Shown piece after piece: positions 9,392-16,931 of a stretch of DNA of 36,114 nt. Position numbers and translations under genes: made by a program. Source of the DNA: PGZG01 sp040235405 (GTDB lineage Bacteria; Pseudomonadota; Gammaproteobacteria; Pseudomonadales; Alcanivoracaceae); contig JBECKT010000122.1 in NCBI GenBank assembly GCA_040235405.1, forward strand, positions 1 through 36,114, in the 5' to 3' direction. Position 1 is the stretch's first letter. Each line of letters starts with the position of its first letter. The notes under the pieces are model-generated. The model was given only the letters and a program-made list of their open reading frames with translations, was not told the origin of the DNA and did no database searches.

Positions 9392-10193
9392 ATGATACGC
9401 CCTGTCCGGAAAGCTGAACGACTTTGTCGTTCAGCTTTTTGATCTGCTTCGCCATGTCTGTCATCAAGCCGTGAATCATAGTCGGGTTGCTGCGGATCAA
9501 GCTCTTGAACTGATCTTTTGGCACCTTGACCACGGAGCAGCGGGTGCGGGCACGCACCGTTGCCGAACGCGGTGAATGGGTAAGCACAGCCAGCGCTCCG
9601 AGTACTTCGCCTTCGCCGACTTCGCCCACCACAACATGGTCGACAATAACGTCGGCAGAGCCTTCAAACAGGCTGAAAACGTAATCCGGTCGGTCGCCCT
9701 GTTCGATAATAATGTCACCGGGCAGGTAGTAGGCAAACCCCGGGGTGGTCTGGGTTTCGGTGTCAGACTGGGATGCCAGCAATCGCACCAGAATGGACTG
9801 CTGGGTCATCAACATGCGGGTCCACAAACGTGCGCTTTCGGCATCGGCCAGGGCCGCCCGGACCAGTGTCAGCGTGTCATAACACTGCAGCATCACCGGC
9901 GCTTCAGTAATGTATTCGAGGCTGTCCGGCGCATCCGGCGCGGCGTCGGGAAGAATCAGGTCGCCTTCGTCCCAGGTGAACAGACGCCGGCCCAAGGACT
10001 TGACCCCGACCATGCCCGTTTTTACCAGGTAGGTTTTGCCGGCGACCATTCCGCTACTGAGCAGGTTGCTGCTGGAGTTCAGCGACACCGGTTCTGAGGG
10101 CAGGGCCAGACGGCTTAGCAGTTCATCCACCAGCCGCTTGTACTGGCGCATCAGGGCAGAGAAACCGGGAGAGGGTTCGGACAGCGATATCAT
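9390..10193 (-). CDS. Cyclic-nucleotide-binding-fold protein
   Basis: The product has 267 residues. The C-terminal half (about 145-245) is a cNMP-binding beta-roll: YYLPGDIIIEQGD matches the start of the domain, and GEVLGALAVLTHSPRSATV matches the phosphate-binding cassette. The cassette Arg is kept in PRSATV, but the conserved Glu of the usual FGELAL is Ala here (LGALAV), so cAMP or cGMP binding may be lost. The N-terminal half (1-140) is a less clear helical region, possibly a second, decayed domain. There is no DNA-binding HTH, so it is not a Crp-type regulator. The ATG at 10193 has GGAG 11 bases upstream. It converges on the PP2C operon and shares DNA with that operon's terminator. The 131 bases upstream (10194-10324) hold no gene or clear promoter that I can see. 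Confidence 0.85.
   Translation of the reverse strand: MISLSEPSPGFSALMRQYKRLVDELLSRLALPSEPVSLNSSSNLLSSGMVAGKTYLVKTGMVGVKSLGRRLFTWDEGDLILPDAAPDAPDSLEYITEAPVMLQCYDTLTLVRAALADAESARLWTRMLMTQQSILVRLLASQSDTETQTTPGFAYYLPGDIIIEQGDRPDYVFSLFEGSADVIVDHVVVGEVGEGEVLGALAVLTHSPRSATVRARTRCSVVKVPKDQFKSLIRSNPTMIHGLMTDMAKQIKKLNDKVVQLSGQGVS
9410..9440 (+). terminator. Second, strong terminator, lying inside the convergent gene
   Basis: AAAGCTGAACGAC (9410-9422) and GTCGTTCAGCTTT (9426-9438) are perfect 13-base complements with a TTT loop, running into TTTTT (9436-9440) on the plus strand. It lies wholly within the 3' coding end of the minus-strand cNMP-fold gene. Read on the minus strand the hairpin is followed by TTTCC and would not be expected to terminate. 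Confidence 0.85.
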
Positions 10194-10324
10194 CAGTAAT
10201 CAGGCTCCGTGGCAGGAGAATGGCAAGGAGTATGACCGAAATGGCACAACCGGGACAGACGACCAGGTCGCGTTCCGGTGTTGGCACAGGAGCAGCAGAT
10301 CACATTCTGTTGCGATGGTATTGG

Positions 10325-11122
10325 CTAGCGTGACCGGAATACCGGGGGGCGTTTCTCAACGTTGGCGCGCATGGCTTCACGCTGGTTGCCGCCGAGCAGC
10401 AGCGCGAGTTGCAGCCTTCTTTCCTTGGCCAGAGCTCCACGCTCACTGCTTTGCCGGGTGCTGCGAAACAGTTGTTTGGCCGCACTGACGGCATGTGGTG
10501 ATCGTTGTGCTATGCAGGCCGCCAGCGTTTCTGCGGCCTGCATAGGATCGTCGGCAACGGCGCTGATCAAGCCGAGGGATTTGCCTTCACTGGCGTCGAA
10601 CTTGCGGCCGGTCATGGTCAGCTCCATGGCGACATCGGCGGCCACCAGCTCGCGCAAGGTCACTGACGCGCTCATGTCCGGAATCAGGCCCCATTGAATT
10701 TCCATGATCGAAAACTGGCAGTCCGGGGTGCTGAAACGGAAATCACAGGCCAGTGCCAGCTGCATGCCACCGCCGAAGCAGTAACCCTGAGTCACGGCAA
10801 TCACCGGCACTGGCAGATCACGCCAGATCAGGCACATGCGCTGGAACAGGTTGTCCTTGCGTAGCCAGGGCAGAAAAGCGCGGAGAATGCCTGCCGGCTT
10901 GCGCATTACCGTGGCGAAATCGAGCCCGGCGCAGAATGCCTTGCCGTTCCCGCGCAGAATGACCGCGCGAACATCACGCTGGCGACGAATCAGTTGCCCG
11001 GCATCAATCAGGGCGTACATCATGTCCAGATCAAGGCCGTTGTACTTGTTTTCGCGGCTCAGGCTGACCACCGCCAGGTGCTGACGAAACTCAACGGTAA
11101 CCCGATCGCGCAGCGTTTCCAT
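10325..11122 (-). CDS. Crotonase/enoyl-CoA hydratase family protein
   Basis: This is a crotonase-fold enzyme acting on acyl-CoA thioesters, probably a hydratase or isomerase; the substrate cannot be read from the sequence. It has about 265 residues. The oxyanion-hole segments are KAFCAGLDF and GYCFGGGMQLALACDFR. Of the two catalytic Glu residues of classical enoyl-CoA hydratase, the first position is Gln (GGGMQLA) and the second is Glu (SIMEIQWGLIPDM). The IQWGLIPDM pattern fits a subgroup annotated only as crotonase-family in Pseudomonas-like genomes. Two ATGs are possible. I prefer the second, at 11122, which has GGAG at proper spacing; the first, at 11128, lies directly on the GGAG. The start is about 17 bases after the gatB stop, so it is probably the last gene of the gatCAB operon. 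Confidence 0.9.
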   Translation of the reverse strand: METLRDRVTVEFRQHLAVVSLSRENKYNGLDLDMMYALIDAGQLIRRQRDVRAVILRGNGKAFCAGLDFATVMRKPAGILRAFLPWLRKDNLFQRMCLIWRDLPVPVIAVTQGYCFGGGMQLALACDFRFSTPDCQFSIMEIQWGLIPDMSASVTLRELVAADVAMELTMTGRKFDASEGKSLGLISAVADDPMQAAETLAACIAQRSPHAVSAAKQLFRSTRQSSERGALAKERRLQLALLLGGNQREAMRANVEKRPPVFRSR

Positions 11123-11139
11123 GGTCATGCTCCGGCTGC

Positions 11140-12588
11140 TCAGCCTTCCAGTGCCTTCCGCAGCAGCTCATTAATCTGTTGCGGGTTGGCCTTGCCCTGC
11201 GAGGCCTTCATCGCCTGACCGACGAAGAAGCCAAACATCTTCTTGCGTTTGGCTTCGTCGGCGGCGCGATACGCTTCGGTCTGGGCGGCGTTGTCGGCAA
11301 TGATCTGATCGACCATTTTCCGCAGGGCCCCGCTATCCGAAACCTGCTTCAGGCCGCGCGCTTCGATAATCTGATCCGGGCTGCCTTCGCCGTTCCAGCA
11401 GGCTTCAAAGACCTGCTTGGCAATTTTCGAGCTGATGGTGTTGTCCTTCAGGCGGTCAATCAGCCCGGCCAGATGGTCGGCAGAGACCGGGCAGGTGGAC
11501 ATGGTCCTTTCCTCGGCGTTCAGTTTCGCTGCCAGCTCGCCCATGATCCAGTTGGCAGCCAGTTTGGCATCGCCGCTCAACTGCACCACCGCTTCAAAAT
11601 AATCACTGGTGGCAAGATCGGATGACAGAGTGCGGGCATCGTAATCGGACAGACCGAACTGCTCGACAAAACGAACAAGGCGTTGCGCCGGCAGTTCCGG
11701 CAAGCTGCTTTCCAGCTCGATGATCTGCTCTTCGCTGAGCATAACCGGCAACAGATCCGGGCACGGGAAGTAGCGGTAATCGTTGGCGTCTTCCTTGCTG
11801 CGCATGGCCCGCGATACGCCGGTGTCGCCGTTAAACAGGCGGGTTTCCTGAGTGATGCTGCCGCCATCTTCAAGAATGTCGATCTGTCGTTCGACTTCCT
11901 TCCGGATTGCCATTTCCATAAAGCGGAACGAGTTCAGGTTTTTGGTTTCAGTGCGGGTGCCGAGTTTTTCCTCGCCCTTGCGACGCACCGAGACATTGAC
12001 ATCAAAGCGCAGCGAGCCCTGTGACATGTCGCCGTCACAGATGCCAATGGCACTGACCAGACTGTGCAGGGCGCGGGCAAAGGCCACTGCTTCCTCGGCG
12101 CTGCGCATATCCGGTTCGGTCACTACTTCGATCAGTGGCGTGCCGGCACGGTTCAGATCGATCCCGGTCATACCGTGAAAGTCTTCATGCAACGATTTGC
12201 CGGCGTCCTCTTCCAGATGGGCGTGGTGAATGCGCACGGTCTTGCGGCTGCCATCATCCAATACCACTTCCATGCTGCCGGCGCCGACAATCGGTTCGGC
12301 CAGCTGGGTGGTCTGGTAGCCTTTGGGCAGATCCGGATAAAAATAATTTTTGCGCTCAAACACCGAGCGACGGTTGATCCCGGCGCCCACCGCCAGACCA
12401 AACTTCACTGCCATATTCACCGCTTCGCGGTTCAGCACCGGCAGGGTGCCGGGCAGGGCGAGATCGACCAGCGAAGCCTGGCTGTTCGGCTCGGCGCCAA
12501 AGGCGGTGCTGGCGGCGGAGAAAATCTTGCTTCTGGTGGCCAGCTGAACGTGAATTTCCAGGCCGATGACGGTTTCCCAGGCGCTCAT
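11140..12588 (-). CDS. gatB: Asp/Glu-tRNA(Asn/Gln) amidotransferase subunit B
   Basis: GatB binds mischarged Glu-tRNA(Gln) or Asp-tRNA(Asn), activates the acyl group with ATP and uses ammonia from GatA. The product has 482 residues, normal length. The N terminus WETVIGLEIHVQL is the family hallmark. HHAHLEEDAGKS, the segment DLNRAGTPLIEVVTEPD and the DYRYFPCPDLLP segment are conserved catalytic-cradle motifs. The C-terminal 140 residues are the helical and YqeY-like tRNA-binding tail. Its ATG overlaps the gatA stop as ATGA. GatCAB in the genome implies a non-discriminating GluRS or AspRS elsewhere, or a route to Asn-tRNA. The gene is followed almost at once by the crotonase gene. Confidence 0.97.
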   Translation of the reverse strand: MSAWETVIGLEIHVQLATRSKIFSAASTAFGAEPNSQASLVDLALPGTLPVLNREAVNMAVKFGLAVGAGINRRSVFERKNYFYPDLPKGYQTTQLAEPIVGAGSMEVVLDDGSRKTVRIHHAHLEEDAGKSLHEDFHGMTGIDLNRAGTPLIEVVTEPDMRSAEEAVAFARALHSLVSAIGICDGDMSQGSLRFDVNVSVRRKGEEKLGTRTETKNLNSFRFMEMAIRKEVERQIDILEDGGSITQETRLFNGDTGVSRAMRSKEDANDYRYFPCPDLLPVMLSEEQIIELESSLPELPAQRLVRFVEQFGLSDYDARTLSSDLATSDYFEAVVQLSGDAKLAANWIMGELAAKLNAEERTMSTCPVSADHLAGLIDRLKDNTISSKIAKQVFEACWNGEGSPDQIIEARGLKQVSDSGALRKMVDQIIADNAAQTEAYRAADEAKRKKMFGFFVGQAMKASQGKANPQQINELLRKALEG

Positions 12589-14051
12589 TGCGCACCTCCG
12601 AAGGCCGGAGCCTGACGATGCCAGTCGGTGGCCTGCTGGTAGCGATTGGCTACATTCAGGATCTGGTCTTCGCGGAAATAGTTGCCGACCAGCTGCACGC
12701 CGGCTGGCAGGCCATCGATCATGCCGGCTGGCATCGACAGCGCCGGCAAGCCGGCCAGATTCACGGCGATGGTAAAGACGTCCGCCATGTACATGGTGAC
12801 CGGATCATCTTTTTTCGCGCCCAACGGGAAAGCCACTTCCGGCGAGGTCGGGCCAAGAATGACATCGGCTTTTTCAAAGGCGCGAGCAAAATCATCGCTG
12901 ATCAGGCGGCGTACTTTCTGCGCACGCAAGTAGTAGGCATCGTAATAACCGTGTGACAGTGCATAGGTGCCCACCAGAATGCGGCGCTGCACTTCGTCAC
13001 CGAAGCCTTCACTGCGCGAGCGCTTGTACAGATCCATCAGATCAACCGGGTCCTGACAGCGATAGCCGTAGCGAACGCCATCAAAACGAGACAGGTTTGA
13101 TGAGGCTTCCGCTGGTGCAATGACGTAATAGGCCGGCACGGAAAGTTTTACACTCGGCAGCGACACGCTGACCACTCTGGCGCCCTGACGCTCCAGTTCG
13201 CGCGCGGTTTCGCGGGTCAGTTCGGCAATGCGGCCATCCAGTGATGCCGGGAAAAACTCTTCCGGCAAGCCGACAGTCAGGCCGGCCAGCGGTTTGTCGA
13301 GATCGGCCAGATAATTATCCGTCGGCCGGTTCAGGCTGGTGGAATCCTTGTCGTCATGACCGACCATGGATTGCAAAAGCAGCGCGCAATCGGCAGCGCT
13401 TTGCGCCATCGGCCCGGCCTGATCAAGGCTTGAAGCAAAGGCGATCATGCCCCAGCGCGATACCGTGCCGTAGGTTGGCTTTAATCCGGTAATGCCGGTT
13501 AATGCAGCTGGCTGCCGAATCGAACCGCCGGTATCCGTGCCGGTGGCGGCAGGTGCGAGGCGTGCAGCCACCGCAGCGGCCGAGCCGCCGGACGAACCAC
13601 CCGGAACGCGGGACAAATCCCAGGGATTTTTTACCGGGCCATAAAAACTGGTTTCGTTCGACGAGCCCATGGCGAACTCGTCCATATTGGTTTTGCCGAG
13701 CATGACGGCGCCGGCAGAACGCATTTTTTCCACTACGGTGGCGTCATAGGGGGAAATAAAATTATCCAGCATGCGCGAGCCGCAGGAGGTGCGAACACCG
13801 CGGGTGCAGAAAATATCTTTATGCGCGATTGGCAGGCCATTCAACAAACCGATCTCGCCTTTGCTGCGCAGGGCGTCGGCAGTATCGGCTTCGCTGCGGG
13901 CCTGTTCGGCGGTGACGGTGACAAAGCTGTTCAGCTCGCCATCGAAGCGCTCGATGCGGGCAAGAAAATAATCGGTCAGCTCGCGCGACGAAATATCGCC
14001 ACCATCAAGCAGGGCCTTGAGTTCGGTCAGGGTATGTTGATGCAGGCTCAT
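12585..14051 (-). CDS. gatA: Asp/Glu-tRNA(Asn/Gln) amidotransferase subunit A
   Basis: GatA is the glutaminase subunit, an amidase-signature enzyme that frees ammonia from glutamine and passes it through a tunnel to GatB. The product has 488 residues. The Ser-cisSer-Lys triad is visible: Lys78 in LPIAHKDIF, Ser153 in GGSSGGSAAA, and Ser177 in GTDTGGSIRQPA. The start ATG at 14051 overlaps the gatC stop as ATGA, and the stop overlaps the gatB ATG in the same way. The three subunits are therefore strictly translationally coupled in the order C-A-B. Confidence 0.98.
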   Translation of the reverse strand: MSLHQHTLTELKALLDGGDISSRELTDYFLARIERFDGELNSFVTVTAEQARSEADTADALRSKGEIGLLNGLPIAHKDIFCTRGVRTSCGSRMLDNFISPYDATVVEKMRSAGAVMLGKTNMDEFAMGSSNETSFYGPVKNPWDLSRVPGGSSGGSAAAVAARLAPAATGTDTGGSIRQPAALTGITGLKPTYGTVSRWGMIAFASSLDQAGPMAQSAADCALLLQSMVGHDDKDSTSLNRPTDNYLADLDKPLAGLTVGLPEEFFPASLDGRIAELTRETARELERQGARVVSVSLPSVKLSVPAYYVIAPAEASSNLSRFDGVRYGYRCQDPVDLMDLYKRSRSEGFGDEVQRRILVGTYALSHGYYDAYYLRAQKVRRLISDDFARAFEKADVILGPTSPEVAFPLGAKKDDPVTMYMADVFTIAVNLAGLPALSMPAGMIDGLPAGVQLVGNYFREDQILNVANRYQQATDWHRQAPAFGGAQ

Positions 14052-14335
14052 TCGATCACCCGGGGCACAAGGAAGCAGCCGCCTTCGCTGGCCGCGGCCA
14101 GAGGCAGCACCCGATCACGCAGATCGGCCGGCTCGGCGACGTCGGCCCGCAGCGGTTGGCTGACATCAAGCGGGTGCGCCAGCGGCGCGATCTGGTCCAC
14201 ATCGGCGCTGGCCAGCTCGTCGACCATATTGAGAATGTCGCTGAGGCGGCCGGCAAGGGCGGCGCTCTGCTCGCTGCTGACATGCAGGCGGGCCAGATGG
14301 GCCACCTTCAGTACGGTGTCCTGGTCGATTGCCAT
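14048..14335 (-). CDS. gatC: Asp/Glu-tRNA(Asn/Gln) amidotransferase subunit C
   Basis: GatC is a small helical belt protein that wraps GatA and GatB and stabilises the complex. It has 95 residues, typical. The N terminus has the family pattern VLKVAHLARLHV, followed by a segment around LSDILNMVDEL and the conserved stretch around VDQIAPLAHPLDV. The ATG at 14335 has GGAG eight bases upstream. It is the first gene of the minus-strand operon and diverges from mreB across 172 bases. Confidence 0.95.
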   Translation of the reverse strand: MAIDQDTVLKVAHLARLHVSSEQSAALAGRLSDILNMVDELASADVDQIAPLAHPLDVSQPLRADVAEPADLRDRVLPLAAASEGGCFLVPRVIE

Positions 14336-14418
14336 CGGAAGGTCTCCGGCAGGGTCGGGAAAGGCGGCAAAACTACCATATCTGTGATCTGGCCGGCACC
14401 CCTTGGCCCGCAGCTTGC

Positions 14419-14447
14419 TTGCCGAAACCCCATGCCGTTGCTAGAGT
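14419..14447 (+). promoter_or_regulatory. Candidate sigma-70 promoter of mreB
   Basis: TTGCCG (14419-14424) and TAGAGT (14442-14447) are spaced by exactly 17 bases. Each matches its consensus in four of six positions. This predicts a leader of about 55 bases before the mreB ATG. The remainder of the 172-base gatC-mreB gap shows no clear promoter for gatC. Confidence 0.5.
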
Positions 14448-14507
14448 TGCCCGATTGTGGCGGGCCCCCCCGTCTTTCGCCGGAAAAATTCAGGAATCTG
14501 CCCAGTC

Positions 14508-15551
14508 ATGTCCTTCTTCAAGCGCATCCGCGGGATGTTCTCCACCGATCTGTCTATCGACCTTGGTACTGCCAATACCCTTATTTATGTCCGTGGTCGC
14601 GGCATTGTTCTGGATGAGCCGTCGGTGGTGGCGATCCGTCACCAGGGTGCGCAGAAGAGCGTCGCCGCCGTCGGCACCGAGGCCAAGCGTATGCTCGGCC
14701 GTACCCCGGGCAACATCACCGCGATCCGGCCGATGAAGGATGGCGTTATCGCCGACTTCGAAGTGACCGAGAAAATGCTGCAGTATTTCATCAAGAAAGT
14801 GCATGAAACCGGCTTTTTCCCGCCGGCACCAAGGGTGCTGGTCTGTGTGCCGTGCCAGTCGACCCAGGTTGAGCGCAAGGCGATTCTTGATTCCGCCTAC
14901 GGCGCCGGGGCCCGTGAGGTGTATCTGATTGAAGAGCCGATGGCAGCAGCCATCGGTGCCGGCCTGCCGGTGGAAGAGGCGCGTGGTTCCATGGTGGTGG
15001 ATATCGGCGGTGGTACCACCGAGATTGCCATTATCTCCCTGAACGGCATCGTCTACTCCCAGTCCCTGCGTATCGGCGGTGACAAGTTTGATGAAGCCAT
15101 CGTCTCCTTTGTTCGCAAGGAATATGGCAGCCTGATCGGTGAATCCACCGCCGAGCGCATCAAGCAGGAAATCGGCTGCGCCTTTCCGGGCGGCGAGCTG
15201 CTGGAGATCGACGTGCGTGGGCGCAATCTTGCCGAAGGGGTGCCGCGCCAGTTCACCCTGAACAGCGAGGAAATTCTCGAGGCTCTGCGTGAGCCTCTGA
15301 CCGCCATCGTCAATGGCGTGAAAAACGCCCTTGAAGCGTCGCCGCCGGAGCTGGCCTCGGATATCGCTGACAGTGGCATGGTGCTGACCGGTGGTGGCGC
15401 CCTGCTGCGTGACATCGACAAGCTGTTGTCCGAGGAAACCGGTCTGTCGGTGATTGTGGCTGATGACCCGCTGACCTGCGTCGCCCGTGGCGGCGGCAAG
15501 GCGCTGGAGATCATGGATACCCGTGGTCTCGACCTGATTACCAGTATCTGA
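14508..15551 (+). CDS. mreB: Rod-shape-determining actin homologue MreB
   Basis: MreB is a bacterial actin that forms membrane-bound filaments and directs lateral cell-wall synthesis. It has 347 residues, the same as in E. coli. The ATP-binding actin motifs are present: STDLSIDLGTANTLIY at the N terminus, EEPMAAAIGAGLPVEE, VVDIGGGTTEIAIISL and VLTGGGALLRDIDKLL. The N-terminal amphipathic segment MSFFKRIRGMF supplies membrane attachment. The ATG at 14508 is chosen because it gives this N terminus; a longer frame from a GTG at 14457 adds non-conserved residues. The ribosome binding site (AGGAA) is somewhat distant. A GC-rich hairpin follows the stop codon before mreC. The cell is expected to be rod-shaped. 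Confidence 0.98.
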   Translation: MSFFKRIRGMFSTDLSIDLGTANTLIYVRGRGIVLDEPSVVAIRHQGAQKSVAAVGTEAKRMLGRTPGNITAIRPMKDGVIADFEVTEKMLQYFIKKVHETGFFPPAPRVLVCVPCQSTQVERKAILDSAYGAGAREVYLIEEPMAAAIGAGLPVEEARGSMVVDIGGGTTEIAIISLNGIVYSQSLRIGGDKFDEAIVSFVRKEYGSLIGESTAERIKQEIGCAFPGGELLEIDVRGRNLAEGVPRQFTLNSEEILEALREPLTAIVNGVKNALEASPPELASDIADSGMVLTGGGALLRDIDKLLSEETGLSVIVADDPLTCVARGGGKALEIMDTRGLDLITSI

Positions 15552-15567
15552 CCGGGCGCCCGCCCGG
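15552..15567 (+). other. GC-rich hairpin directly after the mreB stop
   Basis: CCGGGC (15552-15557) pairs with GCCCGG (15562-15567) over a four-base loop, starting at the base after the mreB TGA. There is no T-run, so it is not a classical terminator. It could protect the mreB 3' end or reduce read-through into mreC, which would fit the usual need for more MreB than MreC. Confidence 0.45.
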
Positions 15568-15585
15568 CGTCTGCGGAGGCCTGTC

Positions 15586-16446
15586 ATCGCCGGTCTGTTC
15601 TCTGACAACAGTGGCCATTCCGGTTACCGCCTGCTGGCGGCGATCGTATTGTCGACGCTGCTGATCCTGCTTGACCAGCGCAGCCCCTGGGGTGATTCCG
15701 TGCGCTACCCGATCAGTTATCTGACCGGAGCGGTCCATTATCTGGCCGACCTTCCGGGCAGTTTGCTGTCCGGGCTGCAGAGTCAGACCCGCTCCCGAGG
15801 CGAGCTGCGTGAAGACAATGAACGGCTGCAGCGACAACTGTTGGTGCTGGAGCAGCGTTCCCAGCGTCTGGCTGTGCTGGAGGCGGAAAATGTCCGCTTG
15901 CGTGAGCTGCTGAACTCCTCTGCCAGTCTCGATGCCCGGGTGCTGGTGGCGGAGATTATCGGTGTCGAGCAGGATCCCAACCGCCATGAGATCATCATCA
16001 ACAAGGGCGCCGGGGCTGGCCTGTTCAAGGGCCAGGCGGTGCTGGATGCGCACGGTTTGATTGGCCAGCTGGCGGAAGTGGGTCCTTACACCTCGCGCGT
16101 GCTCCTGATTACCGATGCGACCCATGCCCTGTCCGTCAAGGTTAATCGCAGCGGCGTGCGCTCCATTCTTGCCGGCACCGGTCACCCGGACCGACTGCGG
16201 CTTCTGTATGTGCCGGAAAGTGCTGATATTACTGAAGGCGATCTGCTGGTCAGCACCGGTCTCGGCCGGCGCTATCCGGCCGGATACCCGGCTGCTACGG
16301 TGACCGCCATTACCCATGAGCCCGGCCAGCCGTTCGTCACGGTGGAAGCAAGGCCGGCGGCCTGGATTGATCGCGCCAGCCATGTGTTGCTGGTGGAAGG
16401 GCGTCAGGCAGGGACCGAATCGGGGAGTGATGCCGATGGCCCGTGA
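15586..16446 (+). CDS. mreC: Rod-shape-determining protein MreC, apparent ATC start
   Basis: MreC is a membrane-anchored periplasmic protein that links MreB to the cell-wall machinery. It has 286 residues from the start chosen. A short cytoplasmic end is followed by a transmembrane helix at about 16-32 (RLLAAIVLSTLLILLD), a coiled coil at about 65-107 and the two C-terminal beta domains. No ATG, GTG or TTG occurs in frame until a TTG at 15649, which lies inside the transmembrane helix and would destroy the anchor; the frame is closed by a stop at 15535. GGAGG at 15575-15579 lies six bases before an ATC at 15586. From there the protein reads xAGLFSDNSG, in line with the family N terminus. I infer initiation at ATC; a CTG at 15571 without a ribosome binding site, or a sequencing error (ATG read as ATC), are alternatives. 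Confidence 0.85.
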   Translation: MAGLFSDNSGHSGYRLLAAIVLSTLLILLDQRSPWGDSVRYPISYLTGAVHYLADLPGSLLSGLQSQTRSRGELREDNERLQRQLLVLEQRSQRLAVLEAENVRLRELLNSSASLDARVLVAEIIGVEQDPNRHEIIINKGAGAGLFKGQAVLDAHGLIGQLAEVGPYTSRVLLITDATHALSVKVNRSGVRSILAGTGHPDRLRLLYVPESADITEGDLLVSTGLGRRYPAGYPAATVTAITHEPGQPFVTVEARPAAWIDRASHVLLVEGRQAGTESGSDADGP

Positions 16447-16930
16447 CCTGAAGCCGGCCGGCACCGGCATCATTCTGCTGACGATGGCGGTGGCGGCCTG
16501 GGTATCGATGTTGCCCTGGCCGGACAAAATCAGCCTGTTCCGGCCGGAGTGGCTGGTGCTGGTGCTGATCTACTGGGTTGTAGCACTGCCCTACCGGATC
16601 GGAGTGTTCTGGGGGTTTTTCGTCGGACTGTTTCAGGACGTTCTGGTCGGCGCGGTACTTGGTCAGCATGCTCTGGCTTTCGCTGTAGTGGCCTGGCTGG
16701 CCCAGGCTACATACAAGCGGCTCAGGGTATTTCCACCGCTGCAGCAGAGTCTGGTGGTTTTCCTGCTGACCGGGGTGTCAGTGATGGTGTCCTATCTGGT
16801 TCAGGACGCTGCCGGCCGGGCTCATTACAGCCCGCTGCTGATGCAGCTCGCTGCGCTCGCCAGCGCGTTGCTGTGGCGACCGGTGTATACCTTGCTGCGC
16901 GGAGTCCGGCAGCGTTTTCTGGTGCGCTGA
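16436..16930 (+). CDS. mreD: Rod-shape-determining protein MreD
   Basis: MreD is a small polytopic inner-membrane protein of the elongasome, a partner of MreC and RodA/PBP2. It has 164 residues with about five hydrophobic segments (around 10-27, 37-55, 58-85, 100-122, 133-150). RPEWLVLVLIYWVVALP and GLFQDVLVGAVLGQHAL are typical MreD segments. Two ATGs fit. I chose 16436, eight bases after GGGGAG; the ATG at 16430 is too close to it. The gene overlaps the end of mreC by 11 bases and its stop is one base from the maf GTG. Confidence 0.95.
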   Translation: MARDLKPAGTGIILLTMAVAAWVSMLPWPDKISLFRPEWLVLVLIYWVVALPYRIGVFWGFFVGLFQDVLVGAVLGQHALAFAVVAWLAQATYKRLRVFPPLQQSLVVFLLTGVSVMVSYLVQDAAGRAHYSPLLMQLAALASALLWRPVYTLLRGVRQRFLVR

Positions 16931-16931
16931 C

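Noticed and set aside
10194..10324. 131-base gap between the cNMP-fold gene and the crotonase gene, searched for a small RNA, promoter or terminator
   Set aside because: Only weak -10-like words (CATACT) without a -35 and no stable hairpin were seen.
14490..15608. 372-residue open frame antisense to mreB
   Set aside because: It exactly mirrors a highly conserved gene in a GC-rich genome and has the His/Gln/Gly-rich composition typical of antisense frames.
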